Shown in pieces: positions 27,114-35,211 of a stretch of DNA of 64,000 nt. A program made the position numbers and the translations under genes. This DNA comes from Actinomadura syzygii. GTDB taxonomy: Bacteria; Actinomycetota; Actinomycetes; Streptosporangiales; Streptosporangiaceae. The notes below the pieces were generated by a model. The model made no database searches and was not told where the DNA came from. It saw nothing but the letters and a program-made list of their open reading frames with translations. The stretch covers positions 496,001 through 560,000 of the forward strand of contig NZ_VSFF01000006.1 in NCBI RefSeq assembly GCF_008085905.1, read 5' to 3'. Position 1 is the stretch's first letter. Each line of letters starts with the position of its first letter.

Positions 27114-27512
27114 ATGAAGGCGGAGGCTGCACTGGTCGGCCGGTGGCGCGAGCTGGCGACCTGCTACAACACGGTCGCGTGCGCCCTCGACCGCGCCCTC
27201 CAGGACGCCCATGGGCTCAGCATGAGCGAGTACGAGACGCTCGACCGCCTCGTCGACGGCGACTGTGAGAAGCGCCGCATGCAGGAGATCGCCGCGGCCA
27301 TGTACCTCAGCCAGAGCGCCCTCTCCCGCACGGTCGCCCGCCTTGAAAAGCACGGCTACGTGCAGCGCGGCCTCTGCGAGAACGACCGCCGCGGAGTCAT
27401 CGTCGAGATCACCGAGGCTGGCCGCCGCTGCCACGCCGAGGCCCGCGACACCCACCTGAAGATCCTCGCCGAGCACCTCACACCCAGCCCGTCAACGCTG
27501 GCGCACACATAA
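27114..27512 (+). CDS. MarR family transcriptional regulator
   Basis: Cytoplasmic repressor of 132 aa with a MarR winged helix: LSMSEYETLDRL, the recognition region AAAMYLSQSALSRTVARLEKHGYV and the wing CENDRRGVIVEITEAG. ATG 27114 (MKAEAALVG) was chosen as the start closest to the family N-terminus; three other ATGs lie within 36 bp upstream. It very likely represses itself and the divergent efflux gene, with a small-molecule drug as inducer (inference from layout). Confidence 0.92.
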   Translation: MKAEAALVGRWRELATCYNTVACALDRALQDAHGLSMSEYETLDRLVDGDCEKRRMQEIAAAMYLSQSALSRTVARLEKHGYVQRGLCENDRRGVIVEITEAGRRCHAEARDTHLKILAEHLTPSPSTLAHT

Positions 27513-28113
27513 TCCGGCGGAAGCCTCAGCACTGACGCTGGTCCTTTGACCTCGCCCACCCCGTAAGCGCCGTGCCCAAGCGTCCAGACATGCTGGCTCT
27601 TGAACTCCGTGGGTGGCGCGCGAGTCCGGAATGAGCATCCCGGTGGCTCGTGCAAGGGGTCGTTAGGACCGTGCCCGTGAGCGCCAGCGCGCCAGGTTTC
27701 GTCGCCTCCGGCGGTGCGGGGGCCACGATCACCACGCGACGGCTAGCAAGCACCTTGGATGTGCGCGTTATGCGTCACACCTCGCCCCGGCACCTGATGG
27801 AAGCGTGTTCCGGCGTACCGCACCATGGACGCGTTCCGAGTCAGAAGCCCCGGGTTGTCGTGTGGCTGCGACGCGACGTTTCGGGCACACAGCAGCGCGT
27901 GATCTGATTTCGTGAGTTGCGTCATCGGGTCTTTGCGTGGTTCATGGACGAATGCCGTTGCGGCGAAGGCAGACGCTCCGGACCAGCCGCCAGGCGCGAC
28001 CCTGCGGCGCGTCCGTCGCGCAAGGAACATGGTGCAACCTGCCCCGAAGCCGTGTCGCCAACGGTCGGTCCAAGACAAGATCCCCGGCCAAGGGAGCCAG
28101 AGCGGAGGCGTTT
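27513..28113. other. 600-bp gap without a convincing gene
   Basis: Between the MarR stop and the acetyltransferase start no frame shows a recognisable domain or a good ribosome site. Short frames on both strands have an arginine/proline-rich composition typical of chance frames in GC-rich DNA. It may be eroded sequence connected with the integrase relic 560 bp downstream. Confidence 0.4.
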
Positions 28114-28662
28114 GTGGGTTCTCGCGTGTTGCTCCGCCGTTTGCGGGCGGCAGACGAGGAGGAGTTCGTCCATCTCGCCCAGCAGAGCGCGAAACTACAC
28201 GGGAGATGGGTCAGGACGCCCACCGATGCGGAGGGCTTCCGCGACTATCTGGGACGGTTCGCGGATCCCATGGTCGGCGAAGCACTGTTGATCAAGCGGC
28301 GCGACACCGGAGCGATCGCCGGTCACGCCACACTCACCGGCATCGTCCGGGGGCCGTACGAACGAGCGGTTCTCGGTTTCGCGGCATTCGCCCCGAGTGC
28401 GGGACAGGGCTTCATGACAGAGGGAGTCGGACTGACTGTTGTATACGCCTTCGACCAGTTGGGCCTGCACCGCGTCGAGGCGGACATTCAGCCAGGCAAC
28501 GAGCCGTCCCGGCGACTCGTCCAACGCCTCGGATTCCGGCGCGAGGGCTTCTCCCCCGACTTCATCAACATCGGCGGAATCTGGCGCGACCACGAACGCT
28601 GGGCGATAACCGCGGACATGACCGCGGACCTCCCCCACTGCACCTCAAGAATCCTCCCCTGA
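28114..28662 (+). CDS. GNAT family N-acetyltransferase, RimJ/RimL-like
   Basis: A 182-aa acetyl-CoA-dependent acetyltransferase. Visible are the N-terminal strand SRVLLRRLRAADEEEF, the acetyl-CoA-binding turn SAGQGFMTEGVGL (a QGxGxxA-like loop), and the family end LGLHRVEADIQPGNEPSRRLVQRLGFRREG (quoted in part), diagnostic of the RimJ/RimL subgroup that modifies protein N-termini or antibiotics. GTG 28114 has GGAGG 5 nt upstream (28104-28108); the open frame further upstream looks non-coding. Monocistronic. Confidence 0.9.
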   Translation: MGSRVLLRRLRAADEEEFVHLAQQSAKLHGRWVRTPTDAEGFRDYLGRFADPMVGEALLIKRRDTGAIAGHATLTGIVRGPYERAVLGFAAFAPSAGQGFMTEGVGLTVVYAFDQLGLHRVEADIQPGNEPSRRLVQRLGFRREGFSPDFINIGGIWRDHERWAITADMTADLPHCTSRILP

Positions 28663-28675
28663 CCCACCACCCGAT

Positions 28676-28988
28676 ACCGGCATCCGCACGGCTGGTCTTC
28701 GCGTCCACCGCGGGCACCGAACGGAACGCAACAACGTCCTGCGCTCCTTTCGGGCCGTCCTGGCCAAGACGACCTGGGCCCGGACCAGTGGACACCGCGG
28801 GAGCTACGGCACAGCTTCGTGTCAGTGCTGTCCGACGCCGGAGTCCATCGAGGGACATCTCACGGCTGGCCGCTCACAAGAGCACGGAGTCACCGAGACG
28901 GTGTACCGGCACCAGATCCGCCTGCGCACTCCTGGCTGGCGCCGAGGCGATGGACGACCTGTTCCCCTCCACAATCGAGGACCGATAG
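28676..28988 (+). pseudogene. Decayed tyrosine recombinase (phage/ICE-type integrase) C-terminal relic
   Basis: Pieces of an integrase catalytic domain appear in order but in different frames: LVFASTAGTE, NNVLRSFRAVLAKT, then DQWTPRELRHSFVSVLSDAGV (Arg of the second active-site box), DISRLAAHKST (the GH-type His box), VTETVYRHQIR (catalytic Tyr) and AGAEAMDDLFPS. At least four frameshifts separate them, and the N-terminal half is missing. It lies 66 bp from the 3' side of tRNA-Thr, a typical integration target, and points toward it. The order of motifs makes the identity secure. Confidence 0.82.
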
Positions 28989-29016
28989 TCAGCCCAGGTG
29001 GTCAGTCAGTCATGCG

Positions 29017-29050
29017 AAAGGCCCATCGCGGATGATCGCGGTGGGCCTTT
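29017..29050 (-). terminator. Terminator of the tRNA-Thr transcript
   Basis: A 14-bp stem with one G-T pair (29017-29030 with 29037-29050) and a 6-nt loop, immediately 3' of the tRNA on the minus strand. The stem ends in A/T runs (AAAGG...CCTTT), giving a U-containing 3' side. Confidence 0.75.
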
Positions 29051-29054
29051 GAGG

Positions 29055-29130
29055 TGGAGCCGCCTATCGGAATCGAACCGATGACCTATTCATTACGAGT
29101 GAATCGCTCTGCCGACTGAGCTAAGGCGGC
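29055..29130 (-). tRNA. tRNA-Thr (anticodon CGU)
   Basis: Full cloverleaf on the minus strand: 7-bp acceptor (GCCGCCT with AGGCGGC), D-arm TAGCTCAGTCGGCAGAGC, anticodon loop CTCGTAA reading ACG codons, T-arm with GGTTCGATTCC, and an encoded CCA (29055-29057). A tyrosine-integrase relic next to it suggests past use as an attachment site. Confidence 0.97.
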
Positions 29131-29194
29131 GCGCCGTGCGGACACGGCTGAGGGAAGTCTACCGGGTCCGCGGGGGTGAGTGCGCACCAGTTGT

Positions 29195-30703
29195 TCAGCG
29201 GCAGGTGGTGCCGTCCTTGGGCGGGTCCGCGTCCAGGAGGTACTTGTTGGTGGCTTCGGTGATGCACCGGTTGCCCTGCAGGTAGGCGGTGTGGCCGTCG
29301 CCGTCGAAGGTGAGGAGGACGCCGCTGGAGAGCTGGCCGGCGAGGTTCTGAGCCCACTTGTACGGGGTTGCTGGGTCGCGGATGGTTCCGATGACGACGA
29401 TGGGAGCGGCGCCCTTAGCGGCGATGGGCTTCGGCTCCTGTTTGGTCTGGACGGGCCAGTAGACGCACGGTAGGCCGCCCCAGACGACGAAGGAGCCGAA
29501 GCGGGGCGCGACCTCCTGGGCTTCGGTGGCGGACTTGCCGTAGGTGGTGATGTCCGGTGGGTTGGGCTTGTCGACGCAGTTGATGGCCATGTTGGCGTCG
29601 GTCTGGTTGCTGTAGCTGCCATCGGACTTGCGTTCGACCATCTCGTCCGCGAGGGTCAGGAGCATGGTGCCGTCGGATTCTTGGGTGGCCTTGGTGAGGG
29701 CCTGGCGTAGGACGGGCCAGTACTCCTTGACATAGAGGGCCCTCGCTATGCCCATGACGGCGAGGGATTCGGTGACCTTACGTGGGTCTCGGGTGTTCTT
29801 GAGGGGTGTCTTGTCTGTCTTGGCGAGGAGGGACGAGACCGTGGCCAGGACGGCGTCGACAGTGTCGCCGAACCGGCAGAAGCCCGCCTTGACGCAGTCC
29901 TGGGCGAAGGCACGGAGGGCGGTCTCGAAGCCCTTGGCTTGTTCGACCAGCATCTCGGTTGAGGACAGTGTGGGGTCGACCGCTCCGTCCAGGACGAGGG
30001 CGCGGACGTTCTTAGGGAACTGTTCGGCGTAGTACGCCCCGAGGTAAGTGCCGTAGGAGGCGCCGTAGTAGGTGAGCTTTGTGTCGCCCAAGGCGGCGCG
30101 TATGACGTCCATGTCGCGGGCGGCGTTGACCGTGCCCACGTGAGGGAGTTCGGCAGCGGCCCGTGCCATGCAGTTGTCGGCGAACTCCTTGCCTTCGTCT
30201 GCGAGCACTTTCGTCTCGTTGCGGTTGTCCGGGGACACGTCGGTGGCGAAGAACCTGTCGAGCTGGGGTCCGGTGTTGCAGCGGACGGGGGCGCTTGCGG
30301 CGACACCACGCGGGTCGAAGCCGACGATGTCGAAACGGCGGCGGAGGTCGTTTCCGAATGCTCGCGCCGCCTGACGGACGAAGCCGACGCCGGTACCACC
30401 GGGGCCGCCAGGATTGGTGAGCAGCGAGCCGATCCGGTTGGACTTGTCCTCAGCCGGGAGCCTGATGACGGAGAGACCGACCTTCTCGCCGGTCGGTTTG
30501 GCGTAGTCCAGGGGGACTTGGACGGTGGCGCACTCGAAACCGCTACCGCAGCTCTTCCAGGACGGCTTCTGTGCGTAGAACGAACCGAGCCCCGCGGGGG
30601 CACTCGCTGGGGTCGCGGTCTCGTCCGCTTCGCCGTCGTTGCATCCGGTGGCGGTCACCAGAGCGAGCATGGTCGTCACACCAATGAACTTGGCTGCTCG
30701 CAC
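29195..30703 (-). CDS. Secreted alpha/beta-hydrolase lipoprotein, tripeptidyl aminopeptidase (TAP/S33) family
   Basis: Exported lipoprotein of 502 aa. The signal peptide ends in a lipobox with Cys21 (VTATGC). The mature enzyme has the oxyanion region TNPGGPGGTG (96-105), the nucleophile elbow GASYG with Ser216, and a C-terminal TAP-like domain with GTIRDPATP (Asp) and GDGHTAY (His). It resembles Streptomyces SlpD/SlpE and tripeptidyl aminopeptidases, which release tripeptides from extracellular proteins. Monocistronic, just downstream of the tRNA-Thr gene by position, with its own promoter facing the TetR gene's stop. Confidence 0.93.
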   Translation of the reverse strand: MRAAKFIGVTTMLALVTATGCNDGEADETATPASAPAGLGSFYAQKPSWKSCGSGFECATVQVPLDYAKPTGEKVGLSVIRLPAEDKSNRIGSLLTNPGGPGGTGVGFVRQAARAFGNDLRRRFDIVGFDPRGVAASAPVRCNTGPQLDRFFATDVSPDNRNETKVLADEGKEFADNCMARAAAELPHVGTVNAARDMDVIRAALGDTKLTYYGASYGTYLGAYYAEQFPKNVRALVLDGAVDPTLSSTEMLVEQAKGFETALRAFAQDCVKAGFCRFGDTVDAVLATVSSLLAKTDKTPLKNTRDPRKVTESLAVMGIARALYVKEYWPVLRQALTKATQESDGTMLLTLADEMVERKSDGSYSNQTDANMAINCVDKPNPPDITTYGKSATEAQEVAPRFGSFVVWGGLPCVYWPVQTKQEPKPIAAKGAAPIVVIGTIRDPATPYKWAQNLAGQLSSGVLLTFDGDGHTAYLQGNRCITEATNKYLLDADPPKDGTTCR

Positions 30704-30770
30704 CTGGACCCCGTCTCGTCGTAGCGGAACGTGTGCTGCCGCCTACGCTAAGTCGGCATGGCGGCAGAGA

Positions 30771-31472
30771 CTACTTCCTTCCGTACTTGTGTTCAATGCC
30801 GTCGAGCAGCCAGTTGAGGCCCTGCTCGAAGTCGTCCTGGATGACGATGCCCGCGTCGAAGAGCGGCTTGAGGTGAGGGAACTCGCCGGTTTCCATGAGG
30901 ATGCGGACGTACTCCTGCTCTACCAGGCTGGTCTGCGCGCGTTGCAGACCGTCCATCCCGGCTTCGCGGACGTGCTGTTCCCGGAGGGTGTACCCCAACA
31001 TGTAGTAGTCGACCGTTGTGATGATGGCGAGCATGCTCTCCGGATCGTCGGCGAGCCGGGAGGCGGCCGCGAGGGACTGCTCCGCGTGGCGCAGACCGTT
31101 CGGTCCTACGCGGGGCGAAAGACGGCTCAACTCGAACATCCATGGATGCTTGAGACCGACCTCGCGTTCCCTGCGCGTTATGCGAAGCATCGCTTCGCGC
31201 CAGTCGTCCGGCAGTTCGCCTTCGAGGAGGACCTCTTCGGCGACCTGGTCGTACATGAGGTCGAGAATGTCCTGCTTGGCCGCGATGTGGGTGTAAAGGC
31301 TCATCGCGCGGACGCCCAACTCGTTCGCGATGCGGCGGATCGACACGGCCTCCAGACCCTCGGCATCGGCGATGTTGACCGCGGTTTCGATGATCGCCTC
31401 GCGCGTCAGCTTCGGGCGACGACCGCCGCGCGGACGTGTCCACACGTCGCCTGACCTCGAAACATCTGCCAT
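30771..31472 (-). CDS. TetR family transcriptional regulator
   Basis: Repressor of 234 aa. The N-terminal helix-turn-helix reads AVNIADAEGLEAVSIRRIANELGVRAMSLYTH (in part), and the C-terminal half is the helical TetR_C-type ligand domain (LRRREREVGLKHPWMFE region onward). ATG 31472 was chosen because the in-frame extension to 31616 is translated from the operator array and repeats RTPY-like residues. Divergent from an MFS exporter across a 100-bp region with four operator copies, so it should control that pump and itself. Confidence 0.93.
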   Translation of the reverse strand: MADVSRSGDVWTRPRGGRRPKLTREAIIETAVNIADAEGLEAVSIRRIANELGVRAMSLYTHIAAKQDILDLMYDQVAEEVLLEGELPDDWREAMLRITRREREVGLKHPWMFELSRLSPRVGPNGLRHAEQSLAAASRLADDPESMLAIITTVDYYMLGYTLREQHVREAGMDGLQRAQTSLVEQEYVRILMETGEFPHLKPLFDAGIVIQDDFEQGLNWLLDGIEHKYGRK

Positions 31473-31488
31473 ATCAGAGATCGTAACC

Positions 31489-31557
31489 GATACGCCGTAT
31501 GGATACGGTGTACGGACCGCTCGATACGGTGTACGGTTGAACCGATACGGCGTACGG
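31489..31557. promoter_or_regulatory. Array of four TetR operator boxes
   Basis: Four copies of a GATACGsyGTAyGG box: 31489-31502, 31502-31515, 31523-31536 and 31544-31557. The core TACGGCGTA/TACGCCGTA is a 9-bp palindrome in boxes 1 and 4 and slightly degenerate in 2 and 3. Boxes 2, 3 and 4 start exactly 21 bp apart (two helical turns), placing them on one DNA face; box 1 abuts box 2. It lies between the divergent TetR and MFS starts. Confidence 0.85.
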
Positions 31558-31572
31558 ACGAGAGGCGACCGG

Positions 31573-33060
31573 ATGACCACCACCGAGGACGAGGCGCCGG
31601 CGACCAAGGAGAACATCGACCCTCACCTGCGCAATCTCGCGATCGTCGTACTGCTCGGCGCGATCATGACCGTCCTCGACAGCACGATCGTGAACGTCGC
31701 GGTGACGACGCTGGGCAAGGATTTCGACACTTCGCTGTCGACCATCCAGTGGGTGGTGACCGGCTACACGCTCGCGCTGTCGATGGCGATTCCGATGACC
31801 GGCTGGTCGGTTCAGCGGTTCGGCACTCGGACGATGTGGGTGTTCTCGCTCCTGCTGTTCATCACCGGGTCCCTGCTGTGCGGGCTCGCGTGGTCACTGC
31901 CCTCGCTGGTCGCGTTTCGCGTGTTGCAGGGCCTCGGCGGCGGGATGCTGATGCCCGTCGGGCAGATGATGCTCGTCCGGGAGGCCGGCCCGAGCCGCAT
32001 GGGACGGGTGATGAGCATCGTCTCGGTGCCCGCGATGCTCGGGCCGGTGCTGGGGCCGCTGCTCGGCGGCGTGATCGTCGACAACCTGAGCTGGCGGTGG
32101 ATGTTCTTCGTCAACATCCCGTTCTGTGCCGTCGCGCTGCTCGCCGCACTGCGGATGCTGCCGCGCGACACCGAACGCAGCAAGGACGCCCGGCTGGACG
32201 TCCTCGGGATGCTCCTGCTGTCCCCCGGCCTGGCGGCCCTGGTGTACGGGCTGTCCGAGGCGGGGAACGGGGCGAGCCTGTCCGGGCCGCGCTTCCTCTG
32301 CGGCGTCGTCGGCGGGGGCCTTCTGGTGGTCGCGTTCTTCGTGCACGCGCTGCGCAGCGGCGACCGCGCGCTCATCGATCTGCGCCGCGTGAGCACCCGC
32401 GCCTTCGCCGGCGCCACGGGCGGGTTCTTCCTCTACAGCGGGGCGATCTTCGGCGTGATGATCCTCATCCCGCTGTTCGCTGGAATCGTCCGCGGGGAGT
32501 CGGCCCTGGACGCGGGCTGGCTGCTGGCCCCGCTCGGCCTCGGCGCGATGATCACGATGGCGGTGTCGGGACGGCTGGCCGACAAGTTCGGCGGACGCTC
32601 GTTCGCGATCGGCGGCGTTCTGCTCGTCCTCATCGGCATCATGGGGCTCACCACGCTCGACCCCGACACCGGCAGCAAGCTGATCATGGCGTGCATGCTC
32701 CTCGTCGGACTCGGCCACGGCTTGATCACTCCCTGCCTGATGGCCCTGTGCTATCAGGGGCTGCCGCGGGAGGCCGTGCCCGCCGCGACGACGGGGGCGA
32801 ACATCCTGGTTCGGGTGGGCAGCTCGCTGGGCACCGCGGTGGCGGCGATCATCCTGCAGATCGCGATCCGCGGCGAGATCCCGGGCGCGTCCGGGAACCT
32901 GGCCGAGGCCGCCGCCCAGCACACCGCCGAGACGCCGACGCTGCTGACCAACGCCTTCACCGAGACGTTCTGGTGGGTGGCGGGCGTCATGCTCCTCTCC
33001 CTCCTCCCGATCTTCGCCATTCCCCGCAGGCCGAAGGAGGTTCCGGTTACGTCCACCTGA
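31573..33060 (+). CDS. MFS transporter, DHA2 (EmrB/QacA) multidrug efflux
   Basis: Fourteen-helix drug:proton antiporter of 495 aa. Helix 1 carries the DHA2 signature MTVLDSTIVNVAVTTL. Helix 4-5 has RVLQGLGGGMLMPVGQMML (motif B/C region) and AMLGPVLGPLLGG (the antiporter motif C). ATG 31573 follows GGCGACCGG closely; upstream in-frame codons lie in the operator array. Regulated by the divergent TetR gene. Its closest relatives export antibiotics and dyes; the actual substrate is unknown. Confidence 0.94.
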   Translation: MTTTEDEAPATKENIDPHLRNLAIVVLLGAIMTVLDSTIVNVAVTTLGKDFDTSLSTIQWVVTGYTLALSMAIPMTGWSVQRFGTRTMWVFSLLLFITGSLLCGLAWSLPSLVAFRVLQGLGGGMLMPVGQMMLVREAGPSRMGRVMSIVSVPAMLGPVLGPLLGGVIVDNLSWRWMFFVNIPFCAVALLAALRMLPRDTERSKDARLDVLGMLLLSPGLAALVYGLSEAGNGASLSGPRFLCGVVGGGLLVVAFFVHALRSGDRALIDLRRVSTRAFAGATGGFFLYSGAIFGVMILIPLFAGIVRGESALDAGWLLAPLGLGAMITMAVSGRLADKFGGRSFAIGGVLLVLIGIMGLTTLDPDTGSKLIMACMLLVGLGHGLITPCLMALCYQGLPREAVPAATTGANILVRVGSSLGTAVAAIILQIAIRGEIPGASGNLAEAAAQHTAETPTLLTNAFTETFWWVAGVMLLSLLPIFAIPRRPKEVPVTST

Positions 33061-33265
33061 TCTGACAGCGGGCACGCCACCTACGAATGGAGCGGACATG
33101 CCGCAGAACCCAGCACACCAGCGCCTTGCCGAAGCGCGTGCACCCTGATGGCGACGAATTGGTCGGTGAGGCTTTGACGGACTGGGGTTCGCTGATTGCC
33201 GACGGTCCAGGCTGCACGAGGGCGCGGAGTCGAAATAGGGCGAGCGCCGGAACGGTTGCGGTGGC

Positions 33266-34018
33266 ATGAGCACATCGCGGAAGACCAGTGTTCGGATCGA
33301 GGAGAGCGGTAAGCGTGTCCGCGCTTATCTAGGCGGTCACCTGGTGGCCGACACCGTTAGGCCGGTTCTCGTCTGGGAGATCCCCTACTACCCGGCGTAC
33401 TACGTTCCAGTCGATGATGTGCGGGCCGAGCTCGTCGAGGACGGGCCGGGCAAGCATTCGCCGAGCCGCGGTGACGCTACCGCCTACACGGTGAAAGTGG
33501 ACGGCACGGAGAGGCCGGGCGCCGCGCTTCGGTACAACGACTCGCCCATCGAGGAGCTCCGCGGGCTCGTCCGCCTGGAGTGGGACGCGATGGACGCCTG
33601 GTTCGAGGAGGACGAGGAGGTCTTCGTCCACCCACGTGATCCCTATACGCGAGTGAACGTATTGGCTGCGTCACGGAACGTCCGGGTCGAGGTGGACGGG
33701 GTGACGGCCGCGGAGTCGTCCAGCCCGCGGCTGCTGTTCGAGACGGGGCTGCCTGTGCGCTACTACCTGCCGAAGACGCACGTCCGGATGGACCTGCTCG
33801 AACACACCGACACGGTGACGCGCTGCCCGTACAAGGGCACGGCTGAGTACTGGTCCGTGCGCGCGGGCGGCAAGGTCCACGAGGATCTGGCGTGGTCGTA
33901 TCCGACTCCTCTGGAGGAGAGTCGAAAGGTTGCCGGGCTGGTCTGCTTCTACAGCGAGAAGGTCGACATTTTCGTCGACGGAGTCCTGCAACCGCGTCCG
34001 ACCAGTCCATTCGCCTAA
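33266..34018 (+). CDS. DUF427 domain-containing protein (two tandem domains)
   Basis: A 250-aa cytoplasmic protein with two copies of the DUF427 beta-fold: residues about 10-115 and about 125-240. Each has the pattern of a strand V-R-(A/V), a PVxYY-type segment (YYPAYYVPVDDVR; GLPVRYYLPKTHVRMD), a CPYKG/Y-type turn (TRCPYKGTAEYWSVR) and a Trp-Tyr/Pro end (LAWSYPTPLEES). ATG 33266. Family function is unknown. The gene stands alone between the efflux pump and a small unknown. Confidence 0.88.
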   Translation: MSTSRKTSVRIEESGKRVRAYLGGHLVADTVRPVLVWEIPYYPAYYVPVDDVRAELVEDGPGKHSPSRGDATAYTVKVDGTERPGAALRYNDSPIEELRGLVRLEWDAMDAWFEEDEEVFVHPRDPYTRVNVLAASRNVRVEVDGVTAAESSSPRLLFETGLPVRYYLPKTHVRMDLLEHTDTVTRCPYKGTAEYWSVRAGGKVHEDLAWSYPTPLEESRKVAGLVCFYSEKVDIFVDGVLQPRPTSPFA

Positions 34019-34073
34019 GCCGCGCTCCCCGCGCACGCCCTAACTGCGTCGCGGTTCCATTTGCGCTCTGACC

Positions 34074-34568
34074 TTGGACGAGTCGAACGTGGAAGTGACA
34101 GGCCGCTTCGTCCAACCGAGCCGACATGCACTAACCGTCGAAATCCTCTCTGGGGGTGTCTCCATCGACGACAGTGACAGCCTTAAGCCCTGGCGTAGCG
34201 GGCTCTATCCGCTTGGCCCCGAGGCATGGACTCTACTCAGGCCCCAGCTTCACCTCGGACAACTCTTGACCGGCACCGTCGTCTGGGTTCCCCGGCGCGC
34301 GTACGCGGGCATCGGCGTCGAACTCGGCCTCCCCGTCGGCGGCTTCGTCGACGTCCTGCACCTTCCCGATGACTTCACGCGCTGGCCCGTTGAAGGCACC
34401 ACCTGCGACTTCACGATCTGGTCGATCGACGAACGGCCCCAGATACGGCTGATGCCCGCCGACCCCGGCCATCGCCGCGAGGACTTCGACGACTGGCTCC
34501 AGCGACAAGACTCTCCGGCGGCCGCGGCATTCCGAACCAGAAGTGGAGCCAAAACTCGCCCGGGGTGA
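34074..34568 (+). CDS. Hypothetical protein with an S1-like beta-barrel segment
   Basis: The 164-aa product is not assigned to a family. Residues about 60-125 (LTGTVVWVPRRAYAGIGVEL, PVGGFVDVLHLPDD, then FTIWSIDERPQIRLMP) follow the order of an S1/OB-type nucleic-acid-binding barrel: GTVV strand, a glycine-rich G-(I/V) strand, a GFVDV strand, and a final IRL strand. The TTG at 34074 has no clear ribosome site, and GTG 34089 is an alternative. It ends in a short basic tail. Probably a lone gene; its role is unknown. Confidence 0.6.
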   Translation: MDESNVEVTGRFVQPSRHALTVEILSGGVSIDDSDSLKPWRSGLYPLGPEAWTLLRPQLHLGQLLTGTVVWVPRRAYAGIGVELGLPVGGFVDVLHLPDDFTRWPVEGTTCDFTIWSIDERPQIRLMPADPGHRREDFDDWLQRQDSPAAAAFRTRSGAKTRPG

Positions 34569-35156
34569 CAGCGGCCGACCGCCTGGGCAGTCTGATCGTC
34601 GGTCAGCGGGCGTCCGCGACCCGCTAGGGGTGGCTGTCTGTAGCCGTCTAATGGTGCTCCGCTAGCGGAGGGCCATCCAGCCTCGCGTTCTGCTGACCGC
34701 TGGTCGGTAGAACGCTCGCGACCGGCGGGACCAGCGCGGCCGGGGCTCTCCAGATGCGCACCCCCGCCGACGATCGTCCAGCTATGGATGGTGTTGCCAG
34801 CCGCTGATCGAGAGGCACGCGTGAGCGGCGGATTGAGCGCTGACGGTAGCCCTTCGGAACGCCGCCTCGTCCAGCCAGGTGCTCCGATCAAGGTGATCGG
34901 TGAGCGTCCGCGACTGGCGGGCGGGTGTGACCGGTGGCTCTTCATGACGTGCGTCGGTGGCGGTGGTCGTTCGGCCGAATGTTCTGCTCACTGCTGGCGG
35001 GTAGGCACCTTCGGCTGGCGGGGCGAGCATGAGCGGTAGTCCTTCGGAACGCGCGCGCCGTTGGCGGTGATCGTCTGGCCGGGAAGCTCTGAACACTGTG
35101 TTCTTTGCGGTGTTGTGATGCCGGTCGCTTTTTGGTGGTCGGGGGTTGAGCGGGTT
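34569..35156. other. Non-coding stretch with degenerate repeats
   Basis: About 590 bp with no supported gene. CGGTAGCCCTTCGGAACGC (34844-34862) recurs at 35034-35052 with one change, 190 bp apart. Other shared fragments (GTTCTGCT near 34690 and 34983, and CTGGCGGG) suggest an eroded duplication. Codon structure is poor on both strands. Confidence 0.45.
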
Positions 35157-35187
35157 CCTACGGTTCCGTAAGTTACGCAAACGTAGG
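35157..35187. promoter_or_regulatory. Palindromic operator candidate for the desaturase operon
   Basis: CGTAAGTTACG (35167-35177) is a perfect 5-1-5 palindrome, and it is framed by CCTACG (35157-35162) and CGTAGG (35182-35187), so the 31-bp element is symmetric overall. It lies 25-55 bp upstream of the reductase GTG. The spacing suits a TetR-type repressor dimer; no such regulator is adjacent. Confidence 0.6.
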
Positions 35188-35211
35188 TTGGGCTCCATCC
35201 CGGGAGGCATC

